From Periconia sp. R9002 (taxonomy: Eukaryota > Ascomycota > Dothideomycetes > Pleosporales > Periconiaceae): 64,000 bases of DNA. Below are positions 25,819 through 38,072 of this stretch, one piece after another. Each line of letters starts with the position of its first letter. Position 1 is the first letter of the stretch. Position numbers and translations under genes: made by a program. Location of the stretch: contig JAMAHW010000002.1 in assembly GCA_023627715.1 (NCBI GenBank), positions 248,001 to 312,000 of the forward strand. The letters are read 5' to 3'. The notes below the pieces were generated by a model. It did no database searches. It was not told where the DNA came from and saw nothing but the letters and a program-made list of their open reading frames with translations.

Positions 25819-26953
25819 CTACGTAAGTTTAAGTTGGTCTTGAAGAGGTGTAGTTACGTCATAGGTCTCCTGGAAGAACTTCTTTGTTTTCTCCTTGCGC
25901 TCCCGTACCTCTTCCCTCAGCGCATTGATTTGCGAGTCTAATCCTCTGACCCTGAGAGTAGATACCATGTACTCCCACTCATGGTCCCTTCTTTCCGCCA
26001 AAGCATGTAATTCCCTAACTCGCATTTCCAGAGTCTCCAAGAGGCCCGCGACATGCGCCTCTACCACCGCGCCTCTGGTGGACCTCGACGGCCTTTTCCG
26101 CACCCACGAGAGATATTCCGCCACGACGGATGAGATGCCCACTATCGCGATATGTGTAGAAGACAATGTCGAGTAGAAGCTTGACAAATCAGTGATGAGT
26201 TTGAGGCAATCGTCGCAATGCTCGTTTCTCATTCCTTGAGAATTAGGAGAGCCAATTGTCGATGCGGATCCACTCAAAGAAGGCAAGCTATTGATAGATT
26301 GGATTTCGTGCAGCGACGTCGGGATTTGCGTGTGCGAGTCGTGCCGTTCATGGGGCGTAAAATCCTTGTTTTCCTGGGGAACAAGGCCCGGAAACGCGTA
26401 CGGCGCGGCGGAGTTTAGCGGTGCGGTGGGCGAGACATCGGGAGTTGGGTTCAACAGATAGCAGTCTAACTCAGGTTGGAACGGAGCTGTGCCTTGGAAT
26501 GCATCTGCGCTCGGTAAAAATGGGTCGTGAAAATGCGAAAACGGTGCCTTGAGCATGGACATGTCCACAAGCGAAGACGCCGGCGGGTTGATCTCCGGAG
26601 GCATGCTTGAAGAAGAAGCTAGTTGGTTGTATTCGGATTTTAACATCTGCGACTGTTCAAGTAGATTGGCTTCTGCCGCTCCTTGATGCCGTGTAACCAT
26701 GTCAGTTGTGGAGCTCGGAATGGGCAGTATAGGATATGATGATGCAACCGGGAACGCGGTACTCACCTACTCGCTTTTGTAAAGAGCTAACAAGTTCCAG
26801 GAGATCGGCTTTGTGGGTATTATTGTTGGAGGGGGGAATATAGATACATGTCTCGCCCGCACGTCGGCATCTTTCACATGCTGGTTGTCCGCCGTCACAA
26901 CGAACTTTACGGTCTCGACAAGACTTGCACGCACTGTGACGATGACCACTCAT
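25819..26953 (-). CDS. Zn(II)2Cys6 transcription factor TF1 (349 aa)
   Basis: Short fungal regulator. The start chosen at 26953 gives MSGHRHSACKSCRDRKVRC; an in-frame Met nine codons upstream is possible. The zinc cluster is CKSCRDRKVRC, then CERC and a final Cys in AGETC, the canonical CX2CX6C...CX2CX6C layout. A coiled-coil start (LLELVSSLQKRV) follows directly. One intron at 26682-26766 (AAG acceptor, phase 1) joins it to a Pro/Ser-rich linker and a C-terminal helical region with a heptad-like ALREEVRERKEKTKKF tail. There is no fungal-specific middle homology domain, as in compact AflR-type pathway regulators. It is divergent from the MCT-type MFS gene, with a CGGACCG palindrome between them, and forms the left border of cluster 2. 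Confidence 0.9.
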
Positions 26954-27679
26954 GTTGATGGTGGTGTCCAAGGTACACAAATACTGATTAACTTTCTACC
27001 ACGCGAGCTGTAGTGACAGGTACAGAGTTATACTTCATCTGCGGAACAGCAGTGGGGCGCTCGGAATTATCGTTGCCTCTTAGCACAAATCCCCCAAATT
27101 CTAGGCATGCAGCCAATACGCAATATGACAGGTTGGCTGAACCTAGATCCAACGTGCGGTGCTCGTATCTTGTAAGTTTCATAGATATGACTGGCTTAGC
27201 ACGAACGACATGTGATTATCTCAATAGCAGACATAAAAACGAACGTTTTAACCGTTTCAAATAGGTTGATTAGGATGAGTTGAGCAATCCTGTGGGTAGG
27301 GGCGAGGATGTCTTAGGAAGGTCCAGCAGCGGTGCGTCCTTTGCCAACCAATGAGAAGTGGAAAAAGGCATTGCATGCGAGTTGCGAAGCAGTTGTAGTA
27401 ATCCCTAGCAAGGAGATAAACATGTGCACGGACAAGGTAGCGGTGTACCTGTCGTGCATGGAGGTGGTGGAGGCTGTACGCAGTCCTTGCAACCGACATG
27501 CGTTTGGTAAGGGATCTGCAGGCTATACAACAAACTGGGTGAGGATGAGTCGCAAGCGTTCTGCACATTGATGTCAGCTGACTTAAATCTTCTCCTATGC
27601 GCACCAAAAGGTACGGACAGCGAAAGGTATGTAATCACCCTATGTGGTTCCTCTTTCCAGGGACCCCTGGGTGACGCGT

Positions 27680-27686
27680 CGGACCG
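27680..27686. promoter_or_regulatory. CGGACCG palindrome, TF1/MFS2 divergent promoter
   Basis: Inverted repeat CGG-N1-CCG, 276 bp before the MFS2 ATG and 727 bp before TF1. Its minus-strand context shares 12 bp (CGGTCCGACGCG) with the site at 36264. One of five such sites in cluster 2 promoters. Confidence 0.45.
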
Positions 27687-27961
27687 GCATGTCTATCCCG
27701 CGTGCGCGTGGGGTCCTAGACGAAAGTTAACTCCTTTGTTCATGGAATTGGGGCCGGCCAGTCGGACTTGCACATCGCCGCTCTCATCCGCCCTCTCCTC
27801 CGCACCTTACTGGTGCGCCGCCTCTCTCCTGCGAATGATTGAGCTTTTTAATGGCAGAGCTGCAGTGCGCACTGCGCCTTGTACATGTACCTACTCTTCT
27901 ATCTAACCTTAATTGACCATTACCTGTAAATTGGTCCACGGATTACAACCTGGTAGAAACC

Positions 27962-29741
27962 ATGTTCCCATCGCCGACCACCACCTCTCTGAGTACAAGC
28001 GACAGAAGCAAATCGGGACAAGAAGATATACCTCTTCCAGACGGCCTACCTCCACTCGAAAATGGCATAGACTTGTCAACCCTGACCGGCCATGATCCTG
28101 CTGCCCCTCAAGGTCAACCTCACAACCACGACCATATCGAACATCACGACGGTGGCGCGAGAGGATGGCTATGCGTGCTAGGCTCCTTTCTGGCCATGTT
28201 CACATCGTTTGGATTTCTGAATGCGTAAGTTGCATTAACTTCTCGGGCGAGCTTGAATGTCAAAAAATCCTTCGACTGGCACCAACGCATGCGCAGGATC
28301 GGATTGTTTCAGTCATACTACGAAAAGAACATCCTCAGCGAATACAGCCCATCGACCATTTCTTGGATTTTTACCGTACAGCTATTCCTCATGTTCGTAT
28401 GACCCCACTATTTCCGACAGGTGCTCCGCTCAACTCAGTTTTAGGTTCTTTTTGGGCGGCCTACATGGGAGAATCATCGATCACTATGGTCCGCTTGTCA
28501 TCCTCATCCCCTCTTCGATCCTTAGCGTGCTCAGCATTGCGCTCACGAGCCTTTGCACCAAATACTACCAGATCTTTCTTGCGCAGGGCCTGGGTTTCGG
28601 CATAGGAGCAGCGGGCATCTTCACACCGGCCTTTATTTGTGCTGGGCAGTGGTTCCACCGCCGAAGGGGTTTGGCCATGGGAATCGCTGCTGCGGGAAGC
28701 AGTTTGGGTATGTATTCCCTCGAAGCTTAATCGTAACCGCAAACCGCAAAGAGTAAGCTACGTGATGAAAGCTGACCCTATATTCCACAGGCGGTGTCAT
28801 ACATCCAATATTCGTCAGTCAGCTCATCGATCAAGTTGGGTTTCCCGGTGCGATTCGCTATACCGCTCTTTTCTTGGGTCTCTGCATGGTCGTCGTATGC
28901 GCCACTGTCAGCTCACGCCTACCTCCAAAACCGTGGGACCCCAACGACATGAAATTTGTGGATTTTGGGCTTTTCAAACATCCAAGCTTTCTCTTCTACT
29001 CGCTTGGAAGCTTTTTCGTGCTGTCAGTGCTGATATCTCTCGGCCATCATTATTACTATGGCTGACACTCTGCAGGTGGGGCTTATTTGGTCCCTTTAAC
29101 TATCTACCGGGCATGGCTTTGCGACATGGATTCTCGGAGGACACAGCCATTTATACTATTGTGGTAATGAAGTACGTCGATCTCGTGTTGGGTTGTTGGC
29201 AACGTTCGCTTACGATGCTGCAGTGCCGGTTCCATCCCTGGACGAATCTTGCCCGCGCATCTGGCCGATAAGGTCGGACGGTTCAACGTGACGACTGTTA
29301 TATCGATGCTGTCGGCAATCACAATCTTGGCGTTTTGGCTTCCTCTGGAACTGGTGCACGCTGCGACGCATACACAGATCTTCGCATTCGCAGCCATGTA
29401 CGGATTCTGGAGTGGCGCATATATCAGCATGCTTTTACCTTGTGTTGCGGAATTGGGGTCCGTGACTACGCTAGGAGTGCGCTTTGGGACCTTTGAAGCT
29501 TTCATCGCTATCGCGTAAGTCTGCGCTTGATACTCAGAATGGTGCAAAAACTGTGAACATGTTATTAATAAATAGCAGATGCCTCACTGGTCTCCCTATC
29601 CAAGGGCAATTAATCACGCACGAACACGGAGGCTTCCGAGACTTGATGATATTCTGTGGGTTGTCCCTATTTGCTGGTTCCATCTTGATTGGATGCGCCA
29701 GGATGACGCGAAGTGGAAAAAAATTGAAAGCCAAGGCTTGA
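27962..29741 (+). CDS. MFS transporter, monocarboxylate-transporter (MCT) type
   Basis: Major facilitator of the fungal MCT/riboflavin-transporter branch, a candidate exporter or precursor importer for cluster 2. Seven exons (27962-28224, 28297-28392, 28445-28707, 28791-29022, 29076-29171, 29224-29514, 29579-29741) give 468 codons (467 residues). A long hydrophilic N-terminus with a His-rich stretch leads to DGGARGWLCVLGSFLAMF, the typical MCT helix 1 entry. Then come YSPSTISWIFTVQLFLMF, GRIIDHYGPLV (the helix 2-3 loop), GIFTPAFICAGQWFHRRRG, WGLFGPFNYLPGMA and HLADKVGRFN. The second intron only fits with a rare GTTCGT donor at 28393; this keeps FLMFFLGGLHGR in frame. The same unusual donor occurs in the ALDH gene. 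Confidence 0.9.
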
Positions 29742-30279
29742 TTGCACCCACCGAAACATGACAGCAGAGGAACTGAGTTGGAGCTAAAGCGGAAGTAGTG
29801 ATTAACAAAATTCAATGTACATACCTAGGATAAACTACGGGAATGGGTCGGAATTCTTAGACTATCGGCGGAGCAATATGTACAATTATCGGGGATTTTG
29901 GGCATTTTAGAAAGAGCAAGCGGCTCATTCACAATATAGAAATGGCATTCCTGCAGGGGAAACGGAGTTTTGATGCGTGGACTGACAAGGGTTATTCAGC
30001 AACAGTCAGCACAACGCATTAGGGTCTTTGGCGAGCTTTTTATCTATCAATAAATGTCTTTATCGTATTTGGTTTACGGTGGAGCTATTGTGAGGGGCTC
30101 AACCTAAACAAAAAAACACGTTCCGGAGAAGTAGATCTCAAAGCTTTCAAAGTAAAGGGACCACAAAAAAGTGATAACAGCCCTGAAGAATCAATAGCTT
30201 CATTTTTATTGTATGCTAACCCTTATGTCTGCATAGTGAGTGCCAAAGCGAGCTAGCTATGCATCAATGTAACATCCCA
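29742..30279. other. Convergent 3' region between MFS2 and ALDH
   Basis: 538 bp between two converging genes, expected to hold both polyadenylation regions. I see no gene or repeat. Confidence 0.4.
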
Positions 30280-31975
30280 TTATGCGAGATTGATCAAGAC
30301 ACCCTTCGTTTCTAACCATGATTCTAATCCTTCCCTACCGAACTGTCTCCCATCTCCAGATTGTTTATACCCACCAAAAGCTATATCGAACGACATGAGT
30401 GGGCTCGTACAATTGACCCCTACAGTACCGCTTTCCATCTCTTTCGCGAACCGAAGTGCACGTTGAATATCCTTCGTGTAGACGGAAGCGTAAAGTCCAT
30501 ACTCCGAGTCATTAGCTTTCGAAAGCACCTCGGTCTCGTCAGAGAAAGGGCAAAGAACGACCACCGGCCCGAAAATTTCCTTCTTGGTGATATCTGCGCC
30601 TTGGGGAGGATCGTAGTAGACAGTGGGCTCGATGAAATACCCAGCTTCGCCAACAGTTTTGCCACCCACCGCTGGTACAATACCTTGCTCTTGCGCGGCC
30701 TTGATCATGCCCATCACTGCGTTGAATTGCGCGGAATCAGCCAACGGTCCGTGAGATGTACTCGCGTCGAGGGGGTCGCCGGCCTTGCCAAGAATGGCTT
30801 TGAATGTTGCCACAAACTTCTCTTTGAATGCATCGATTACTTGAGCGTGGACGTATACCCTTGAGGAAGCGATGCAAGTTTGGCCAGAAAGCAACCCGAT
30901 CGACAAAGCTGCATCAGCGGCCGCCTTATCGATATTCGCATCAGGGAAAACGATCAACGGGCTCTTGCCACCAAGCTCTAGACTTATATTCTTCAGATTG
31001 CTATCGGCAGCCAGTTTCTTGATGATCCGCCCAGTTCTGGTGCTTCCAGTAAATGCCAGCTTTCGAATGCTTGGGTGAGATGCAAGCAATGCTCCTGTAG
31101 ACGGACCAGCTCCGGAAAGAACTTGAATAATACCAGGTGGAAACAGGCCAGTTTGCGCCGCCAGTTTCGCCAACAGCAGCATCGACAAGGGTGCCTTCTC
31201 GCTCGATTTGATTATGATAGCATTACCTGCCATGACGGCGGGGCCAAGCGCTGCGCAGGCAATCAACAATGGCGTGTTCCAGGGAATGATTGTTGCTGTC
31301 ACTCCGTACGGCTGCTTCAGAGTCAAATTGAGCTGGTTGGTGGACATCAAACTAGTTTTGCCGGAAGTGTCCATACCAATCCCAGCATAGTCTATACGAC
31401 ATAATTCAGTACAACTACATCGACAAGGGACATTTGTCGTACGTACACTTGAGCACGCCAGCTGCAGCCATGGGATGAAAACCATAGACGCTCACAGGAA
31501 CTCCCATACAAAGAGCGTCAAGCTCTGCAAACGTCGAGCCGTTCTGTACAATGAGATCGGCCAAAGCATTGACAGCGGCAGATCGCTTCCAGGCTGTGCA
31601 TTTGCAGCCATGGTTAGTGTACTGTCCAGAGAATGCGTTGATAAGAGCAGATTGATAACGTAAAAAGGAAAATACGATCGAAGGATGCATGCCGGTTACG
31701 AAGGATTATTCAGGCATACCGTCTAATTCAGACCATGGCTTCCAAGCCCCCTGTGCTGCCTTGACTGCAATCTCGACGTCCTGTTCACCTGCCTCTGATA
31801 CCTTCACTGTTTCCTTTCCCGTCGCAGGATTCGTCAACTTGAACTGCTTGCCGGAGCTACTCTCGATGAACTGGTCGTGCATCAGAAGGGGGCGTAGTAT
31901 TTTGGCTAGTAAATGCAGATTACGAACCTCGTTGTTCACAAAGAGCCTCGTCTCGATATCAGTAAACGCAACCAT
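30280..31975 (-). CDS. Aldehyde dehydrogenase (NAD(P)+ dependent)
   Basis: Oxidises an aldehyde to the carboxylic acid; in this setting a candidate tailoring or release step of cluster 2. Four exons (31975-31928, 31870-31720, 31593-31447, 31391-30280) give 486 codons (485 residues), the usual family length. Visible motifs: IIPWNTPLLIACAALGPAV (Asn of the oxyanion hole), FTGSTRTGR (cofactor loop), LELGGKSP (general-base Glu), GQTCIASSRVYV (catalytic Cys), KEIFGPVV and SGTVGVNC. The start at 31975 is preferred because MVAFTDIETRLFVNNE aligns with ALDH N-termini; an upstream in-frame Met at 32050 exists. The first intron begins GTTCGT. Divergent from the DUF3237 gene, with a CGGACCG site between. 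Confidence 0.94.
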
Positions 31976-32468
31976 TTTGATGATGTTCAGGAGCTCTAAT
32001 GCACTAAAATAAACAAAACTCTGAGTCTGTTTTCTCTTGTCCAAGCACAACGCACAAAACTATATGTTTCTCGACACCGTTACAGGGCTGGCGTTCTCCA
32101 CTCCAGCAACCTCATCAATATTCATCGATCCAACTCACGTCCGTACGCAGCGTTGGGATCGCCGGCCGATGCCATGGCTGACAGCGTAGGATTAGAAAAA
32201 GAAAAGGCTTAGCGAAGCTTGGAGAATGCTTCGTTTGCGTCATTTCGGCCCGAGGCGCATCCTAAATATCTTTAACAAATCGGGGGTGATGGGAGTAGGG
32301 ATCGGCGATTATAAGGAGCGGGAGCACTAGCCTGGGCCCTGCGGGCGCGTCGGCGCGTCGGCGGCCGGGGGCCCCAGGTATCGCGCGAGAATCCTTCGGT
32401 ACCTATGTACATGGGCACGTGTTGAGACTCTGCATGTATTCTTTTGAACGGAAGCGGAAATGTAGGTT

Positions 32469-32475
32469 CGGACCG
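32469..32475. promoter_or_regulatory. CGGACCG palindrome, ALDH/DUF3237 divergent promoter
   Basis: CGG-N1-CCG site, 494 bp upstream of the ALDH start and 232 bp upstream of the DUF3237 start. It is the only copy in this 731-bp divergent region. Confidence 0.45.
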
Positions 32476-32706
32476 TAAGCTCACGTAAGATTGATGCGAA
32501 GGAACGGACAAGCCGAACTCGCTGGACGTTGGATCAAATCCCCAAATAGGAAACCATTCTCTCACGTTTATGTACCTACAGCATGCATGCATTAAAGTAC
32601 CCATTTCTCGGACAGCATCAGCACGTTGCATCTGTTTCCTGCAGAAATTAGATTAAACGGCCACATCGAGACCACGATCTTCGCATTCGTTACCCAGATC
32701 GCAACC

Positions 32707-33414
32707 ATGCTGTACAGTTATCTGGTACCGGCCCTCTTCTTCAATGTATGTGATGACACCATGAAACTGGTTCATGCAATACGCACAGGGTGCTAACGAA
32801 ATACTTGCAGGCCACGGTATACCAGAATGCAAGTCACTCCCCTTTCGACAGCGCAAGATGACATGTTTCTCACACACATACCCACAGATTCCAATCGGCA
32901 ACATTTCTACTGGACCTGAAATGCTCTATGGCCAAGTGATAACGGGAACACTGACATCTGAGCCGGGTGTAAGTTCCGCCATCAATCACTATCGTCAGGC
33001 AGCCTTCATAACCCCCACCAGTTTGACACCCCTATCAATGGGCAAGTCCTCCACGCGGGCGATTACGTGCTCGCCGATCCCGATCGCAAAGTGCTGCGTC
33101 TCAACATCCAAGGTCTCGTCCAGACCGATGATGACCCTCCGCAATACCTCCAGATGACGGCCACTGGCATCGAACTGCCCAACCAGAAAGTCCTGGGCAC
33201 AATCAACGGAGTCCCCGGTGCCGGCGTTGTCAACTATGGCGACTTTCAGGCGGTGACACAATGGAGCTTTGCGGCAGCGGGGAAGTACAAGAGTCTGCAG
33301 GATAGCGTATTTGTGGGCTCCACAGCTGTCAGACCAGGATCAGACAATGGCACGTTTGTCGTAGGGTTTCGAATGTCTAAGGTCTTTTCGGCGCAGACAA
33401 ACCAAACGGTGTGA
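32707..33414 (+). CDS. DUF3237 family protein
   Basis: Single-domain beta-barrel-like protein of unknown function. Recognisable features: IPIGNISTG near the start, NGQVLHAGDYVLADPDRKVLR, QTDDDPPQYLQMTATG, and a C-terminal segment FVGSTAVRPGSDNGTFVVGF. The last intron (donor after GAGCCGGGT, acceptor CACCAG before TTTGAC) is clear. The 5' end is ambiguous. Exon 1 (32707-32745, MLYSYLVPALFFN) can join straight to ATTCCA at 32888, or pass through a 6-nt exon at 32811 (acceptor 32810, donor ACG|GTATAC); both keep frame. Some family members lie beside oxidoreductases in fungal clusters, but no reaction is assigned. It pairs divergently with ALDH, so co-regulation is likely. Confidence 0.8.
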
Positions 33415-33993
33415 GTGCGGACGACCGGTGTTGTGGCAACGTATCATCTGTACATAAGTCGTGGAACAGGGGTAATTGGCCCAAATATACATACAACATG
33501 GCAGGGGTAAAATTAGCACAACCATTGTGCCTGTACTTACAAATCTTCCGTTATGAAAGTGGGTCTCAATATAATTTCAGCCGCAAGAAATGACTTCAGA
33601 CCCCCACTGTGGTAGAACCATATCTGACCTGCGTTATGATTGCTATCTGTAAGATACTTGCCTAGACTCTGCTAGTAGAATGATTTGGTTTCTCCGAGAA
33701 CAATTGCCGACGTTACAATGCTAGAGTAATTCTAGCGAAGTTCTGAACTTGAGCATTTCAGGAGCTACGTTCAAACGGCTTACGCCATGAGACTCTCCCG
33801 ATCACGAAAGGGGCCGTGTTAGGTTAAAAGAAAACTGTTGTATTCTAATGAATGCGTATAGGCAATATCCTAGTCGAAAGCTATTTTCCATCGCCACATT
33901 TTCCTGAGCCACCATACAATCATTCTAATCCCACGTCTACTCCGTTATGGCAAACCTATGTCCTATAGCAATTGCTCGAGAAGAATATCTTGC

Positions 33994-35933
33994 TCAGAAA
34001 GCCCGTCCGTCTCTGCGTCGGCCGTTCCTATTCTTTATGTATTCATCGATGAAGCCGTTGAAGTCCTCAGGTTTGTAAGGTGAGAAAAACTCCGAGAGTG
34101 GGTTGCCTTTCCTTCGCGAATTGATTCCCAAATCCTTACATAGCGTATCAACATACTGTTTCATAGTAGTTAGCAAAAGTGACCATGAAATAGTCGAGCG
34201 GAAAACTTATATTAGGAAGGGTTGGACATACCGGAAGGAAGTCGTACAACGAGTACGGGAATTTCTGGCCTTGACTTAGATATCTCTTTCGCGTCCACGC
34301 ATTCCACTCCGATATCTCCTTTCGCATGGCATCCTCTGTCGGAAGGTCGATCTCACCAAGCAGATATAGTATAGTCCAGAAGCTTTGCATTTCAGATACC
34401 AAAGGCGTCTGAACGGTATGAATCTGTCCCAGTATGGCAAGCGAACGATCGTTTTCCAATGCAAGCTTAATCGGAATAGACCTTCGAAACAACCGCCATT
34501 TACGCTGCGGCACCATAGTCGTTTGCGGATTACGTAACTCAGGGGTCCTGGCAAGCATTGGGAGTTTGCCATTGACCGTTTGATTGGCAAGACTGTCATC
34601 GATTTCCCACGAAGGATCTTCCATGGCCGCGATCTTGGGTCGAAGTGAGCCAGTGGCGGTTTTTCCGTTTGAGATGATGGGCAAGCCAACCTCTTCCTTC
34701 AATGTGTTGTCGAACATTCCGAAATGATCGCCCCAGCCGGTACAGGCGACAATGTAGTCCGCCTTTACGAATTTTCCAGAACTAAAGTGCATACCTCCAT
34801 CTGAGACCCTCGCTGGATCGTCGCGAAGCACGTTTACATTGCCTTCATGGATCGTCTTCCAAAAGCCGGGTAATGTGACGACCCCAAGGCCGGAGTTTGC
34901 CCAGAAGACGCTGTGCCCATATGTTACTACGTATGAAATTTTAAAAATTGATTGTTTACTCACCCTTTACCTCCAATCTCAGGTTTCAGTCCTGCCACAT
35001 GGTCCTTCGCGGTATAGCCAGCATGGTTCGCGCTGATGAAATTGAGCGAATTCCAGAATGCGTTGGTCAAGCCCCGGCCCAGCCAACTCCTGTGAAAGAA
35101 GGCCGACAAATAACCCTCGGAGTTCAGAATAGAGGGACTCAGGTACGTCATCATTCTGGTCGACGCAACAGCAATACTGTTCCAAAACCCAAGAATTTCG
35201 GAAGGTAGAATTGCCAATGGTCCTGCACCATGTGGGCGAATGACCCATGTGACCTTCTTTTTCATTTTAAGAAGAAGATAGACAGCGTCATATGCAGACT
35301 TCGCAGCGCCCAGAACCACAACCTCTTGGACCTTTTCGGAATCCAGCGCTTGCCAGCAGGATCCAAGATCCCGGGAATGAATCATCGGCACGCTTCCATC
35401 ATTCAGTTCAAGCTCTGGCATCCTGGGGATAGAAGTGACACCAGTCGCTACCATGAGTTTCTTAGTCTCGATCTGATCGGGGGAATCTTTGAAGTGGAGT
35501 CTCCAGCCATGTGGACAGCGCTCGACCCTCTCGACGAAGGTGTTGAACCTGATTCTAGAAAGTAGATCATGGTCTTCAGCGTATTTCTGCAGGTAGTTGT
35601 GAATCATGTTGCCTGTGACCATATCATTCTTTGTCCTCCCCTCTCTTGGCATTGGCGTATCCGTATAGTTGAAGAGACCATGCTTGACTTGAGCGACTAG
35701 ATTGGGATACAATCTGTCTTTGCTCCAAACACCACCAACGGTAGAGTCGTTGTCGATGATGAGAAGGTCAGTCTTAGGCTCTAGGCGCAAATAAGTTCGT
35801 GCTGCGACGAGACCGTACCATCCTACATTTGACAGATGTTTAAGTTACTGTGTTTTCGCCCATATAGGTAGCAGTTTTACTCACCAGCACCAATAATTGC
35901 TACATCAATCTGTTGGGAAGTGCTATGAGGCAT
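33994..35933 (-). CDS. FAD/NADPH flavin-containing monooxygenase (Baeyer-Villiger/N-hydroxylase-like)
   Basis: Class B flavin monooxygenase, a candidate epoxidase, Baeyer-Villiger or hydroxylating enzyme for the cluster 2 polyketide. Four exons (35933-35885, 35822-34971, 34926-34232, 34155-33994) give 586 codons (585 residues). The first Rossmann motif IIGAGWYGLVAARTYL spans intron 1. Then follow DSTVGGVWSKDRLYPNLVAQ, the second dinucleotide motif VVVLGAAKSAYDAVYLLL (GxAxSAxD form, for NADPH) and a late VACTGWGDHFG (ATG-type motif). Intron 2 is 44 bp, the shortest here; the GTAAAG donor at 34970 is the only one that keeps YGHSVFWANSGLG in frame. Two CGGTCCG sites lie upstream of its start. 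Confidence 0.92.
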
Positions 35934-36153
35934 GATGGGTTGAGGCTATGCAAATTATTGAAGTCAATATCAAGAGCACAAGCTAGGCCGATGTTGTCTG
36001 TAGACATGCCCGAGGTATGCACCTTGAGTCTATGTACATGAGTATTGCTCCATTTCTCTAAACTAAGAATGATCGTGTTACTATCAGGCGACATTTGGTG
36101 GATGCTTATTTTTTGCATGGAGGCTAGCGTCCGCTGTGGCTGATTGGGACGCT

Positions 36154-36160
36154 CGGTCCG
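36154..36160. promoter_or_regulatory. CGGTCCG palindrome, first site upstream of FMO2
   Basis: CGG-N1-CCG site 221 bp upstream of the FMO2 start, in the context GCTCGGTCCGGATCGG. A second copy lies 110 bp further upstream with the same leading GCTCGGTCCG. Confidence 0.45.
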
Positions 36161-36263
36161 GATCGGTGCAGTTGTCGATCTCCTTGTTGTGTTTTAGAGC
36201 CGTTGAGAAAAGATCAAGCTTTTTCGGTCACTTTACCAAAATCTGGAAAAGTCCCCGTAGGCT

Positions 36264-36270
36264 CGGTCCG
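36264..36270. promoter_or_regulatory. CGGTCCG palindrome, second site upstream of FMO2
   Basis: Second CGG-N1-CCG site in the FMO2 upstream region, 331 bp from the start. It shares CGGTCCGACGCG with the minus strand of the site at 27680 in front of the MFS2 gene. Confidence 0.45.
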
Positions 36271-36890
36271 ACGCGCCGATGCTCGCATTAGTTCGCCAAG
36301 ATACACGCAGATTACCTTGAAAATCAAAATCGCAGTCATGTGACCCTTCCGCCTGTGCCCAAACTGACCGGTGTCCCATTTTTCGTGTGCTTCTATCGAA
36401 TTTTACTTTGATGGACGATAGGATTGTCCGTTTCAGGATCCTAATTATTTTTTCATCTTATTCATTAAGCAAACTACGTGAACATGTTGTATTGATCTTG
36501 AAGGAAAATGGAAGTATAAGAAAAATAACCCCTAAAACGACTAAGAAATATATTTGAGGCCGATAACTGCTAAAACGGTCTGAGAATCATCAACTGGTCT
36601 TGCTAACACAGTTTTTCGCTACATTTGAATTTTGTTCAGCTGAGTCAAATGATTTTTTATTTTTTTTTGGAAAGAGCAGGGAAGAGTATCCCATGTCTGA
36701 AAATGAATTGGTTATCTACAATTCTGCAGCAATTAGGTTTAGTCAATAGGAAGTGTTTTAGTGTAGATGAGTCTGCATTCGTCTGACTAGCTCCAATCAT
36801 CTCAAAGACAACGCGAGCTAAGGATAATTTCATACCATACAAAGTGACACCAATTCGCCTGTATCGTGAAATTTCCAACTACAGATAACG

Positions 36891-38072
36891 CTAATTGCCT
36901 CTTAACCCCTTCTTACTACTTTGAGTGGTCCCTTTAGACACACTTCTTTTTCGCTGTAACACACTTTCTCTCCATAGCAAGGCAAATGAAACAGTACCGC
37001 CAGCACCGAGAACCACGAAACCCAGGACGAAAATAACAAGACGCTTCGGATTCCAAAGACCCGAATCAGGAGTGAGGTCAGAAACGATGAGATAAGCCCA
37101 CGACAGACTTGATAAAGCAATGATGATCAAATCGTACTGCAAAAACAGCCATGGCCCATCAATGAGTTTCAAGTTATCTCTCAGCCCTGTAAAATCCTTG
37201 GGTAAATACGCAGCATGGAGGCTCATTCTGGGGTTGTTGGACATTGAAATGCTACCAATGGCGTACATATGGCCTGCCGACGAACAAAACGCGCCTATTA
37301 GGTAAGAGAAACGAATCCACGGTGAAGAGCTCTGGCCACCATGATTCTGAACTCTGGAATGGAAGAGAGATATAAACGCTACCGCACCGCTCTGAATTAA
37401 TGACACCCAGACCGGGTCTGGCTGCCATAAAGCAAGGATCATTTGATGTTTGTGAGGTCCTCGATCGACCCAAGTTGGTAACATTCCAACAACTGCTGGC
37501 AGGAGCGCTCCCAGGGCGTAGCTGATGGGAATGGCCTTTGCGAAAGGCAGAGATACCGAAGGAAGCTTGCCGGACTGATTTCGAAGCCAACTAAGGTGGT
37601 AATAATAATATAGCGGCAATGAAATAGCCCCGCCGAAGCACTGCCAGAGAATGCCCCAGATAATAGGACTTAAGCCCAGGTCAGTTATATTGCAATTCAG
37701 TGTAGTCTACGATATCTGGAACACTCACTTTGCTACTGATCCTGGTTTTGAGACCTCTCGTCCACTCTCGGCGTACAGCCATATGAAAGCTGATTGCAAA
37801 GTAGAATACGCGTCGATGAGGAAGTGTTGATAAGCAGGTACACTCCCGTTGGTACCGTAAAAGAAGAATCCTACCAACAGAGATATCGGAAAATCTATTG
37901 GGAATACTCCAGTATACTTTGTTGTGAATGGTGTCCCATCTTCGAAAACACCATACCAGCTTGCAATAATCAGAGCCTTAACGGTTCCATTCATCAAACT
38001 GATTCCCCATAATAGAAACGTGGCCAGCGCAGACAATGCGAGGAAATAATTTTCGCGACTGAGTAACGCCAT
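36891..38072 (-). CDS. Polytopic membrane protein of unknown function (373 aa)
   Basis: I do not recognise a characterised family. Two exons (38072-37729, 37668-36891; intron 37669-37728, AAG acceptor) give 374 codons. About eight or nine hydrophobic segments are visible, for example FLALSALATFLLWGISLMNG, FPISLLVGFFFYGTNG, IIWGILWQCFGGAISLPLYY, SYALGALLPAVVGML, WVSLIQSGAVAFISLFH, FLQYDLIIIALSSLSWAYLI and LVIFVLGFVVLGAGGTVSFALLW. Polar residues between helices (AESGRE; DRGPHKHQ) are candidates for catalysis or binding. The C-terminus is a basic Lys/Ser-rich cytoplasmic tail. It is divergent from PKS2 over 537 bp that holds a CGGTCCG site, so it is probably co-expressed with it. It could be a cyclase-like enzyme, a transporter or a scaffold; none can be chosen from sequence. 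Confidence 0.8.
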
